DNA of 64,000 nucleotides. Source: Aphanocapsa lilacina HA4352-LM1 (lineage in GTDB: Bacteria; Cyanobacteriota; Cyanobacteriia; Gloeobacterales; Gloeobacteraceae). The translations under genes and the position numbers were made by a program. Positions within the stretch are counted from its first letter, which is position 1. Every line of letters starts with the position of its first letter. Below the pieces are notes generated by a model. That model was given only the letters and a program-made list of their open reading frames with translations, was not told where the DNA came from and searched no databases. The stretch is taken from the NCBI GenBank assembly GCA_019359725.1, contig JAHHGR010000014.1, positions 1 through 64,000 of the forward strand, written 5' to 3'. Shown here piece by piece: positions 46,086 through 58,373 of the stretch.

Positions 46086-47246
46086 ATGCGCTTTTTTGTC
46101 CTTCTGGCACTGTCGGGCTTGCTGGCTGGTTCGGCTTTGCCGCCGATCCCGGCGGCAGCGGCCCCCGTCGCCCTCGCTTCGCAAAGCGAAGCCTTGCTGG
46201 CCGACGGCCCTTACGCCGTCGCTGAGGCTGAGCAGGTGGTGCTCTTCGACCGCGAGCGCGGCAAGGAACTGCCCGTGTACGCGGCCTATCCGCAGCAACC
46301 GGGGCGCTACCCGGTGATTGTCTTCTCCCACGGCTCGGGCGGTTCCGGCAAAGAAAAAGCGCTGATCGCCCGCTTCTGGGCCGGCCGCGGCTACGTGTGC
46401 CTCAATCCGACCCACGCCGATTCGATCGCCCTGCAGCGGGCTACAGGTCAGGCCCAAACGGGCGGCATGCTCCAGTCGGCAAAGCGCCTGGCCAATGACC
46501 CGGGGGCCTGGCAAAACCGCGCCCGGGACATTTCTTTGGTGATTGGCTCCCTGGGAGAACTCGAAAGGCAGATCCCCGACCTCAAGGGCAAACCCGATGC
46601 GCGCAATATCGGGGTGGGCGGTCACTCGCTGGGAGCTTTTACCGCCATGCTCATCGGCGGCGCGCGCATCGATATTCCCGGCGGTGGGCGGGCCGTGAGC
46701 TTTGCTGACAACCGGGTGCGGGCGATTCTGTTGCTCTCCGCCCAGGGCAGCGGCCAGCAGGGCCTCACCGAGCGCTCGTGGGAGGCGATGAACCGCCCGA
46801 CGATGACGGTGACCGGCTCGCTCGACCGCGGAATCACCGGCCAGGGGCCGCAGGAGAAGCTCGAACCGTTTACGCTTGCCCCGCGCGGTGACAAGTACGG
46901 TCTGCTTATCGAAGGGGCGAACCACGGCTCCTACACCGGCCGCTTCGCCGGGCAAGGCGCAGAGCAAGAGCCCCAGGCAGGACGCCTGGGCAATCTTCCC
47001 CCGCAGATGCGCGAACGGTTGCAGGAGCGGTTTCGGGCTGGGGGAGGTGAGGGCGGCGGACGGATGGGCGGCGGCATGCGGGCGCGCGGCGGGGCAGATC
47101 AGACGGCCATATTCGGCTATGTCAAAGTGGCCACCGCTGCCTTCTGGGACGCCTATCTCAAAGGCGACGAGCGCGCCCGCGCCTATCTGCAGTCGGACGG
47201 GCTGGTCAAATTCAGCAACGGTGCTGTCGACCTGCGCCGCAAGTAG
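46086..47246 (+). CDS. Secreted alpha/beta hydrolase (PAF-acetylhydrolase/dienelactone hydrolase-like)
   Basis: Signal peptide; YPVIVFSHGSGGSG oxyanion region, GVGGHSLGAFTAML nucleophile elbow. Confidence 0.82.
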   Translation: MRFFVLLALSGLLAGSALPPIPAAAAPVALASQSEALLADGPYAVAEAEQVVLFDRERGKELPVYAAYPQQPGRYPVIVFSHGSGGSGKEKALIARFWAGRGYVCLNPTHADSIALQRATGQAQTGGMLQSAKRLANDPGAWQNRARDISLVIGSLGELERQIPDLKGKPDARNIGVGGHSLGAFTAMLIGGARIDIPGGGRAVSFADNRVRAILLLSAQGSGQQGLTERSWEAMNRPTMTVTGSLDRGITGQGPQEKLEPFTLAPRGDKYGLLIEGANHGSYTGRFAGQGAEQEPQAGRLGNLPPQMRERLQERFRAGGGEGGGRMGGGMRARGGADQTAIFGYVKVATAAFWDAYLKGDERARAYLQSDGLVKFSNGAVDLRRK

Positions 47247-47249
47247 TCC

Positions 47250-48460
47250 TTACTGCCTGGGGCCGAGGCCGGTGTCACAGCGGTAAATTACCGGAAAAGC
47301 GCCGCCTTCAGGTTTGGCCGCGTAGTACAGGAACGGTCCGAGGTCGGTAATAAAGACCTCCGGATCCTTGCACACCTTTTCACTTGCATCGCTGCACTGG
47401 CGAAAATCGGGCGCATTCGGATCGATCCCCGCCAGCCAGATGTCCGAAGGCAAGTCCTTATTGGTGGACAGCGGACTGTCCGAGGTGACCATAAATACAT
47501 AAGATTTGCCGTTGTGCTTGAAAAATTCCGGCGACTGGACAAACCTACCCTTCGATGGCGGTTTGAGCGCGTAGATCTTGCTCCAGGCGCCGTTTACCTG
47601 GCGGTAGATCCCGAGGCTGCTCTCGTTGATGAGCGCAAAAAACAGGTACTCGTCCCCATATTCCGGCGCCTGCCACATAAAGACGCTCTCCTTAGGGCCG
47701 GCATCGAAGGTGAGTTGTTCGAGCTTTTGGGTGTCGATGTCGTACAAAAAGGCCTGGCGCACACCCTGCACCACCGCGCTGTAGGTCATCGCCCGCCGCC
47801 CTTCCACCCAGCGCAGACCCTGCACATCCGCGCCGGGGACTTGTTGTTCACTACCCGCATCGTCCAGGTTACGCCATTTGGTGAGAATATCGGTGGTGGC
47901 CTGCTCGGTCGTGCGCTGCAAATAAGAAATGCGCGGAGACGGATCGCCGCGGTCGAGGCTGCCGATGGGCGCAAAGCGGTTGTTGCCGAAGGGGAGCACT
48001 TCTGAGATCCACACTTCGCCCTGCTTGCGGGCGCGGGCCACGGTGCGCCCACCCGCAGCATTCGCCGCAGTTAGACAATCTGGGGTTCGCTGCTGGTGAA
48101 GACCCACTCGGGGCCGTTGCCCACCTCGTTGGGCACCGTCAGGGCCCCCTCCGCCACCAGCACCGCCGCCCCGTTCGGGGGCACAAAATTGCCCGTCGCC
48201 CGATCGACGTAGCCAATAAACACGCGACCATCCTGCGCAACCCAGGTAAACCGTTCCCCAGCCTGATCAAACTCCGGATCAAAAAGCCGCACACTCGGAT
48301 CGGAGACGATCACATCGGCGTGGGTCGGGCCAGGCCAGGAAACACCAGTCCCGATTGAGGCGACCATCGCCAGCAGCCAGCGGCAGGAGCGCTGCCATTG
48401 CTGCTCGAATAAACCAACTGGGAAGGCCGGAGGGAAATCATTGCGTGTTCTCAGATACAT
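47250..48460 (-). pseudogene. TolB-like secreted protein paralog, interrupted by a frameshift
   Basis: Two ORFs (48071-48553 and 47250-48107) cover the N- and C-terminal halves of the family seen at 48753-49889 and 50078-51304; break at GNGPEWVFTSSEPQIV*. Confidence 0.85.
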
Positions 48461-48752
48461 GCAACTTCTATACCAACAGGACGCTACGCACATACGATAA
48501 GCCGTTCCCAGGCGGAAGTGCAGGAAAATCTTATAAAGATCTCCGGCGAGCACCCAAGTGAAGGAGCAGGACTTTCCTGGCGCTATGAGTAAATGTGCGC
48601 ATTTATAATATACTCACGTTGGTCCTGCGCGCTTAGAAAGCCGGACGGGCCAACCCGGTCTGCTTCCGGGCGCTCGGTAGCCGTTTGACTATTGAATGGA
48701 GGATCCACCACCTGCAACTGCCTGTATTTGTCAACCCTACAAAATTTTTTCG

Positions 48753-49889
48753 ATGCTGATTAATCCCTACAAATTTCCGGCTATTTTGTCACTCTCGTTC
48801 GCTATTTTTTGCTGTACAAGTCAACACAAATCTGCCCTTGCCCAGTTTGTCCCCACCGATATTTTGATCACCGAAGCGCCGATTATCGACCCTGAATTCG
48901 ATCAGGACAATGCTCGCTTCACCTGGGTGGACAGCGCCGGGGACGTCTGGATCGGCAATGTCGATCCGCAGACGGGCAACTTCGAACCAGCCGACGGCAA
49001 AAGCATCGCCGTCGACAGCGGCGCGGTCCCAGTCGAGGTGATCGGCAACGGCCCCGAGTGGGTCTTCACCAGCAGCGAACCCCAGATTGTCTACACCAAG
49101 TTCGACAACGGCCGCTACGCCCTCGGCCGCGCCCGCCTGCAGGACGGCGTCTGGTCCGGGGGGATTCTCGAGAACGGCCGCGGTCGCTTCGGACCGATCG
49201 GCAGCCTCGATCGCGGCGATCCGTCTCCGCGCATTTCGTACATTGGCCGCGATGAGAACCGCAAACAGGTCACTTTTTGGCGCGGGCTCGACGAACCATC
49301 CGCCGAAGAGGCGATCCCCGGCTCCCAGCCGCCGGGCGGGCGCTGGGTGGACGGCAGACGGGCGCTAGTGCTCACCGAGCGCGTCGGCAGTGGGCGGCAA
49401 GGGTTCATGTATGACGTCGACAGCGGTGTGCTCGAACAGCTCACCTTCGACGGCGGCATTAAAAAAGCGATCTTTATGTGGCAAGCGCCCGAGTACGCCA
49501 ACGAGTACCTGTTTTTCACCCTCATCAACGAGCGCGAAATCGGTGTCTACCGAAAGGTTGGCGGAGCCTGGACGAAGATCAATACGCTCAAGCCGCCGAC
49601 GAGCAATGACTACCTTTGGTCGCCGGAACTGCTGGTGTACGAGGGCAAATCCTATATCTTTGTGGTCGCCTCCAGCAGCGCGGACCAAGCGAGTAAGACG
49701 ATCCCCACCGAAATTTGGCTGGCGGGGATCGACCCGGAGGCCCCCTTTTACCGGCAACTGAGCGACGCAACCCCCAGAGTCCGCAAAGACCCGGAAGTGT
49801 TCATTACAAACGACGGTCCGATGATTTATTACCTAGCCTTTCTCACACCACTCATCTCAGCCATCTACCGGTGTGAGACCGGGCTTTAA
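48753..49889 (+). CDS. TolB-like secreted protein (paralog family member)
   Basis: Signal-like N-terminus; DPEFDQDNARFTWVDSAGDVWIG, FMWQAPEYANEYLFFTLIN, EIWLAGIDPEAPFYRQ, DPEVFIT. Confidence 0.75.
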   Translation: MLINPYKFPAILSLSFAIFCCTSQHKSALAQFVPTDILITEAPIIDPEFDQDNARFTWVDSAGDVWIGNVDPQTGNFEPADGKSIAVDSGAVPVEVIGNGPEWVFTSSEPQIVYTKFDNGRYALGRARLQDGVWSGGILENGRGRFGPIGSLDRGDPSPRISYIGRDENRKQVTFWRGLDEPSAEEAIPGSQPPGGRWVDGRRALVLTERVGSGRQGFMYDVDSGVLEQLTFDGGIKKAIFMWQAPEYANEYLFFTLINEREIGVYRKVGGAWTKINTLKPPTSNDYLWSPELLVYEGKSYIFVVASSSADQASKTIPTEIWLAGIDPEAPFYRQLSDATPRVRKDPEVFITNDGPMIYYLAFLTPLISAIYRCETGL

Positions 49890-49904
49890 CCCGCACCTCC
49901 CCGG

Positions 49905-50027
49905 GTGCGCACCGATCCGGAGGTCTTCATTGCCGATAGTGAACCATTGATTTACTTTTTGGTTTTGCTCGACCCCAAAACCCCGGCTGTCTTTTGGGCC
50001 GACACCGGGCTCGGGCCGTCACCGTAA
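49905..50027 (+). pseudogene. C-terminal remnant of a further TolB-like paralog
   Basis: VRTDPEVFIADSEPLIYFLVLLDPKTPAVFWADTGLGPSP* aligns with the C-termini of the neighbouring paralogs; no N-terminal part present. Confidence 0.75.
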
Positions 50028-50077
50028 GCGAATTGCCCCGGAGCTTTCAGGTTCCGGAGCCAAGCCTTCGACAACCG

Positions 50078-51304
50078 CTACGGCAGGGGCGGTCCGAGTT
50101 TGCTGTCGCAGCGGTAGATCACCGCACTTTCGCCGGGGGCGGGCACCGCAGAGTAATAGATATACGGTCCATTCTGGGTGATGTAGACTTCCGGGTCTTT
50201 GCGGGTCTTCTCCGACGGGTCGCTGCACTGGTAATAAAAGGGTGCCGCCGGGTCGATCCCCGCCAGCCAAATTTCGGTCAGGGCTGTGCGGGTGGTCGAT
50301 TGCGGGCTATTGGAGGAAGCCATAATCAAATACGACTTGCCGTTGTAGACAAACGGCTCTGGAGACTGAATAAATTTGCCCTTGGAGGGCGGTTTGACCG
50401 CGGCTATCTTGGTCCACACCCCTTCGATTTTGCGGTAGACCCCAAGGCTGCTCTCGTTGATGAGCGCGAAGAAAATGTATTCGTTGTCGAACTCCGGCGC
50501 CTGCCACATGAAGACACTTTCTTTGGGGCCGGAATCGAAGGTGAGCTGTTCAAAAACTTTGGTGTCGACATCGTACAAAAACGCCTGACGCACGCCGTTA
50601 ACCACGGCGTTGACCGTCAACTGGCGCTTGCCCGGCACCCATCGCAACCCCTGCACCTGCTCACCCGGCACCCGTTCCTCGGTACTGGCGTTGTCAATGT
50701 TGCGCCACTTGAGGATGAGGGCCGCGCCATTGTTGACCACTTTTGGATAGGAAATCCGCGGCTTCGGATCACCGGGATCTAGGCTGCCAACCGGTCCAAA
50801 GCCGTTTTTACCGTCCTCTAGCAAAGACGACACCCACTGGCCTTCGGCAAATTTGGCCTTCGCCAAAAATCGCACTCCGTTCGCGTCAAGCGCAGTATAG
50901 GTCACCACATCTCCGGCAGCGGAGTACACCCATTCTGGGCCATTGCCCACGTCGAGAGTGCGCGCAGCGTCCTCGGCCACCAGCTTGCTCTTGCCGGAAG
51001 GCGGATCGAAATTTCCGGTCACCGGATCGATTTTGCCGATCCAGACTTTGCCGTCGTTGCCAGACCAGACAAAGCGGTTGTTGTCCTGGTCAAATTCTGG
51101 ATCGAACAATCGGCTGTCGAGGCCCGAGACAATCACGTCCTCTTCGGTGGTCTGTCCGGCGACCGGTTGGGACCAGAGGGCCGATGTCGCCGGGCCAAGG
51201 GCTGCCGCCGCCGCTAAGGGGATGCATGCGCAAAGCACCCAGTGTCGCCAAGTTTTTGAAAGCAAAGCATTGCGCCAAGAGGGTTTTTGGTTTATGTGCA
51301 TATG
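50078..51304 (-). CDS. TolB-like secreted protein (paralog family member)
   Basis: DPEFDQDNNRFVWSGNDGKVWIGKIDPVTGNFDPP...FMWQAPEFDNEYIFFALINESSLGVYRK; signal-like N-terminus. An in-frame upstream start at 51322 is possible. Confidence 0.75.
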   Translation of the reverse strand, partial: HMHINQKPSWRNALLSKTWRHWVLCACIPLAAAAALGPATSALWSQPVAGQTTEEDVIVSGLDSRLFDPEFDQDNNRFVWSGNDGKVWIGKIDPVTGNFDPPSGKSKLVAEDAARTLDVGNGPEWVYSAAGDVVTYTALDANGVRFLAKAKFAEGQWVSSLLEDGKNGFGPVGSLDPGDPKPRISYPKVVNNGAALILKWRNIDNASTEERVPGEQVQGLRWVPGKRQLTVNAVVNGVRQAFLYDVDTKVFEQLTFDSGPKESVFMWQAPEFDNEYIFFALINESSLGVYRKIEGVWTKIAAVKPPSKGKFIQSPEPFVYNGKSYLIMASSNSPQSTTRTALTEIWLAGIDPAAPFYYQCSDPSEKTRKDPEVYITQNGPYIYYSAVPAPGESAVIYRCDSKLGPPLP

Positions 51305-51441
51305 TAAACTTCGTAGAACCACTGACGCTCTGATAATCTATGACATCCTGCAGCGATGTCAAGCAAAGTAGCTTAGGCGAATCAACGCAGCCTGGCGTAA
51401 AACTGCGCATTTGCCGCAAACCGAAGCCTGCAGCGCGGCTA

Positions 51442-51741
51442 TCAGGAGCCCCGCTCACACTTTTTTAGTTCGACCTGTTTGGATTTGATTTGCCAGTTCA
51501 GCTGGCCGATGCGGCTTTCTGCAGCCAGCTGGGTGGATTGATCGACCTCGATGCGGGTTTTTTCGAATTCCACATCGCTTTTGAGCGCCAGCAGTTGCCT
51601 GCGCGCGTCCTCACAAGGGTCCGCTGCCTGAGCAAGCTGTGCTGTACCGGGAGCCGCCTGAACCGCAACAGCGAACGCAAGCGTTGCAGCGGTCGTCAAG
51701 AGAATTATTTCTACTTTCAACAAAATCCGGAACGAGTTCAT
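51442..51741 (-). CDS. Small putative secreted coiled-coil protein
   Basis: Hydrophobic signal (LLTTAATLAFAVAVQAAPG), then CEDARRQLLALKSDVEFEKTRIE... and a C-terminal cysteine. Confidence 0.55.
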   Translation of the reverse strand: MNSFRILLKVEIILLTTAATLAFAVAVQAAPGTAQLAQAADPCEDARRQLLALKSDVEFEKTRIEVDQSTQLAAESRIGQLNWQIKSKQVELKKCERGS

Positions 51742-52049
51742 GGCTTTCCTATCTGCAATAATTGATGGGTTGCTATTCCACAGCACGCTCGGCAGCAGCA
51801 CCCACGTTGACGCTGTTGGCTGGGGAGGACGGGCCTTTGGTGTGACATACTTTTTTTAAAACATAGTTGCGCAGCCATCTTCCACTTTTTGTAGGAAATG
51901 CACGGCTGAACGACGCACAAAGGCTGTGGATCTTCGTCCATGTCCATGGTAAATTGGACGGCACGGGAAGCCCTGCCGTCTGCCGTCGGCCAAGTCGGCG
52001 GATACCATAGAGTAACGTTCTTTAAAATTTTGCAACCAGTGCGTGGGGG

Positions 52050-54998
<2,949 letters not shown>

Positions 54999-55045
54999 GA
55001 CGCAGCCAGGAGCGAGATATTTGCTATTCTGAGCCCAGCTTGAAG

Positions 55046-56383
55046 ATGATTCGGATGCTCAGAACGATTGGCTGCCTGCTCGCGGCACTCTACTGCTTTG
55101 TGTGGCTGCGGATTCCCGAGGACGTGTTGGGGGTGGTGCTGCCGGTTCAGCGCCTGGCGGGCTGGCTTGGGCTGGTGGTGGTGCTTGCGGCACTGCTGTT
55201 CGATGTCGCTCCTGGGCCGGGGCGACTCGCCCGGGGATACCTGGGGGCTGTGGTGCTGTTTGTGGTCTATCTGGGTGTGGATTTTTTGTTGCGATTTTTG
55301 GGCAATCCGGGTGTGTTCAACGCTTACTTTGATCTGCCCTTGTTCGCTTCGGATGTGGCAAAATACCTCGCCTCGTTTGCCTCGGCCTATGTGGTCTACT
55401 TTACCTTGCGCCGCCATTCGCACATTGAGCATATCCTCATCCGGCTGCTATTGCTTTCGGGGAGTCTTTCGATCGCCCTCGCCTACGGATTTTTGTTTTT
55501 GTATTTCCAGGGTTTTACAACGGACAACGAGGTGCTTGCCCACACTTTCGGAGGTTATTTGGGAGTGTGGGAGACCGACGGAGTATTGCCGCGTCTCGCG
55601 GGGACTACCGCCGAGCCGCAGCAATTTGCCATCGTCTTTTTGACGCCGTTGCTGTTGATGCTTTCAAGTCGCTATATCGGCCGATTTTGGCCAATCGCCC
55701 TGACTGGGGTGGCGGCTCTAGCCATCTCCCAATCTAAGTTTTCGATCGTCTCGATTTTGCTGGTGTTGGTATATGTCTTCTGGATTTACCGTCGCTTTCG
55801 CCTGGGCATCGTCCTGGGCTCGGCGGTGCTGCTGCCACCTGTGGGCTATTACATTGCTACCCTGCCCACCTTCAACGACACCTTCAGCGATCTACTAGTC
55901 AGCGGGGCGGTGGTCGAGCGCGCCTCGAACGCCGGCAATCTGGTGTCGATTATTCTGGCGAATTTGTTTACCGGCATCGGGGCGGGTCAGTACGGACCGT
56001 TCGTGGGTTATGTGGCGATGGGCAACAAGGATTTCTTGCCGAAGACGTACTATCCCAACTTTGATTTTTTGAAGATTTTTGCTGAGACCGGCTTGATCGG
56101 CTTTGGGTTGGTCGTGGCGATGCTGGTGCGGTTATTCGGCAATTTTTTCCGGGCGCTGGCGCTGATGGCCGACGAAGGGCGGGAGCGCCTGCTGGCCCTG
56201 CTGTTGGGTGCTATCGCAATCGTGCTCAATATGTTCATCGGCTACGAATTTCTGCACGTCTTTTTCTGGGTGAACGTGGGCTTTTTGATGTTCCTGGCTG
56301 AAAGGGCGTTCGAATCGACCGAGCCCGCAACGGCGGACCCAAGCCGAGCCGAGCCGGACAACGTGGGTGCCTACCGCCTCTGA
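55046..56383 (+). CDS. Polytopic membrane protein, O-antigen ligase/polymerase-like
   Basis: About 10 or more hydrophobic segments; GIGAGQYGPF...FLKIFAETGLIGFGLV typical of Wzy/O-antigen ligase families. Confidence 0.7.
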   Translation: MIRMLRTIGCLLAALYCFVWLRIPEDVLGVVLPVQRLAGWLGLVVVLAALLFDVAPGPGRLARGYLGAVVLFVVYLGVDFLLRFLGNPGVFNAYFDLPLFASDVAKYLASFASAYVVYFTLRRHSHIEHILIRLLLLSGSLSIALAYGFLFLYFQGFTTDNEVLAHTFGGYLGVWETDGVLPRLAGTTAEPQQFAIVFLTPLLLMLSSRYIGRFWPIALTGVAALAISQSKFSIVSILLVLVYVFWIYRRFRLGIVLGSAVLLPPVGYYIATLPTFNDTFSDLLVSGAVVERASNAGNLVSIILANLFTGIGAGQYGPFVGYVAMGNKDFLPKTYYPNFDFLKIFAETGLIGFGLVVAMLVRLFGNFFRALALMADEGRERLLALLLGAIAIVLNMFIGYEFLHVFFWVNVGFLMFLAERAFESTEPATADPSRAEPDNVGAYRL

Positions 56384-56455
56384 GGGTCCGGTGTAGGCGC
56401 CAATCGGTCTTGCAGCGCTGCGGGCCAACTACCCTGCGCCGCACCCCTGGAAGCC

Positions 56456-56540
56456 GTGCTCGGCAACCTCGCCATCTTTCCCGACATGGGCCGGCCCGGC
56501 AGCATAGAAGGCACTAGAGAGTTCGCCGTCTCTTGTCCTT
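56456..56540 (+). pseudogene. RelE/ParE-type toxin C-terminal remnant
   Basis: LGNLAIFPDMGRPGSIEGTREFAVS resembles ParE LA.FP.MGRPGRV.GTRELVV; no complete ORF. Confidence 0.45.
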
Positions 56541-56634
56541 GTTCACAGGCGGGAGCCGCAACGCCTTGCCGTCCTTGCCGTCCGCGACGGACGCAGGGAC
56601 CCGCAAGGGTAATAACTCAGGTCCGAAAAGATCC

Positions 56635-58176
56635 TCAGCGCCCTGCTGTGGCCAAAGTGCGATCCATTTGGGTGCGAATCTGGGTGCGAATTTCTTCGCG
56701 AAACTCGAAAAAGTGCTCGCCGTGGGCGCAGACCGTGAGGTAGGGTCCTAGGACCTGGGGGTTGCGCTGCAGGAGATTCAACAACTGCGACCAGAACAAA
56801 ACGCGCGTCTCGGGCCGCTGCACTCCCTGCAGCCAGATGATCTTGAGCAGGCCACGCAGTTCGGGTAAATCGGGCATCTTGAAGGGGCGTTTGCCCTTGG
56901 GCATGCCTAGATCGAGCGCGTGGCGGTAGCAGCGGCGCATGAAGCGCGCCGGCTCGTACAACTCCCAAAAAGCTTCCACGTACTCTTCGGCGATCTGCTC
57001 GATAGGACGGGTGGGGCGGAAGTTCATCAGGGTGCTCTGGTTCATACCGGTGCCGCTCGCCAACAGCCGGTTTTCTTTTTCAAGGCGGTTCCACAGAGCC
57101 GTACCGGGTAGGGCCTGCAGCATGCTGAACATCGCGTCGGGAATCGCGGTTTGCTCGACAAAGCGGACGATCCGGCCGCCCGCCCCGGCTTTTTCGTTGT
57201 CGAAGCCGATAATGAATCCGGCCAGAAGCCTCAGCCCCGCCCGGGTAATCTTCAGGCACGACTCGCTGAGGGGCTTGCGGTTGTTTTGGAATTTTTGGGT
57301 GAGGGTGAGGCTCTCCTCGTCGGGGGTCTCGATACCCAAAAACACCGAGTCGAAGCCCGCCTCGACCATCAGTTCGAGCAACTCGTCGTCTTCGGCCAGA
57401 TTGATCGAGGCCTCGGTGGTAAAGCGAAAAGGAAATCCGCGCTCCTGCATCCAGGGGGCAAGTTGCTTGAGCATAAGCTTGACGTTGCGCTGGTTGCCGA
57501 TGAAGTTGTCGTCGACGACAAATACCGAGCGGTTCCAACCGAGATCGACCAGGGCCTGCAGTTCGGCGAGCAGTTGCTCGGGGGTCTTGGTGCGCGGCTT
57601 GCGCCCGTAGAGCACGATGATGTCGCAAAATTCGCACTGAAAAGGACAACCGCGCGAGAACTGCACCGACATCGAATCGTAAGCGTCCAGTTCCAATAAA
57701 TCGAAGCGCGGCACCGGGGTGAGGGTGACATCGGGCTTCTCGGCGGCCCGGAACACCCCGCTCGCCTCGCCCGCGGCCAGGGCCGCCAGAAACTTCGGAA
57801 TGGTCAACTCGCCTTCGTCTAGAACCAGATAGTCGGCTCCCGCTTCGAGCGCATCCTCGGGAATCGAGGTCGGGTAGGGACCGCCTACCGCCACCTTGAC
57901 GCCCCGGCGCACCCCTTCGCGGATCAGGTGCAAAAAATCGTCCTTCTGCACCATCATCGCCGAGATAATCGCCAGGTCCGCCCAGGCCCAATCCGCCTCG
58001 CTCTCAAAGCGGACGTTGCGGTCCACCAGGCGAAAATTCCACGGCTGTGGCAGCATCGCCGCCACCGTCACCAACCCCAGAGGCGGCAGCAGCACCTTGC
58101 GGCCGATCAAATTGAGCACCCGCTCAAAGGACCAGAAGGTTTTTGGAAAAATCGGCGAGAACAACAGCACGTTCAT
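56635..58176 (-). CDS. B12-binding-domain radical SAM protein
   Basis: VGGPYPTSIPEDALEAGADYLVLDEGE, CPFQCEFCDII radical SAM cluster, VDDNFIGN, GFDSVFLGIETPD. Confidence 0.92.
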   Translation of the reverse strand: MNVLLFSPIFPKTFWSFERVLNLIGRKVLLPPLGLVTVAAMLPQPWNFRLVDRNVRFESEADWAWADLAIISAMMVQKDDFLHLIREGVRRGVKVAVGGPYPTSIPEDALEAGADYLVLDEGELTIPKFLAALAAGEASGVFRAAEKPDVTLTPVPRFDLLELDAYDSMSVQFSRGCPFQCEFCDIIVLYGRKPRTKTPEQLLAELQALVDLGWNRSVFVVDDNFIGNQRNVKLMLKQLAPWMQERGFPFRFTTEASINLAEDDELLELMVEAGFDSVFLGIETPDEESLTLTQKFQNNRKPLSESCLKITRAGLRLLAGFIIGFDNEKAGAGGRIVRFVEQTAIPDAMFSMLQALPGTALWNRLEKENRLLASGTGMNQSTLMNFRPTRPIEQIAEEYVEAFWELYEPARFMRRCYRHALDLGMPKGKRPFKMPDLPELRGLLKIIWLQGVQRPETRVLFWSQLLNLLQRNPQVLGPYLTVCAHGEHFFEFREEIRTQIRTQMDRTLATAGR

Positions 58177-58373
58177 GACTAACCAGACCGCAAGAATGGG
58201 TAACAGTATATCAGACAATGGATTCGATATACTGTCTGAATCGGCTGATACTCTCCATAGAGGGGAGGGAAGTAACGCAAAAATGCGGTTTTTATGGGCT
58301 TCCTTCGCACGTAATCGTGGTTGGCAGCGTTAAATATAGACATGCAGTTCGCATAAATTGAGCCGAGATGGGC

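Noticed and set aside
56655-56690. gggtgcgaatct gggtgcgaattt short tandem repeat
   Set aside because: Two-unit repeat inside the radical SAM C-terminus (RTQIRTQM); likely coding coincidence.
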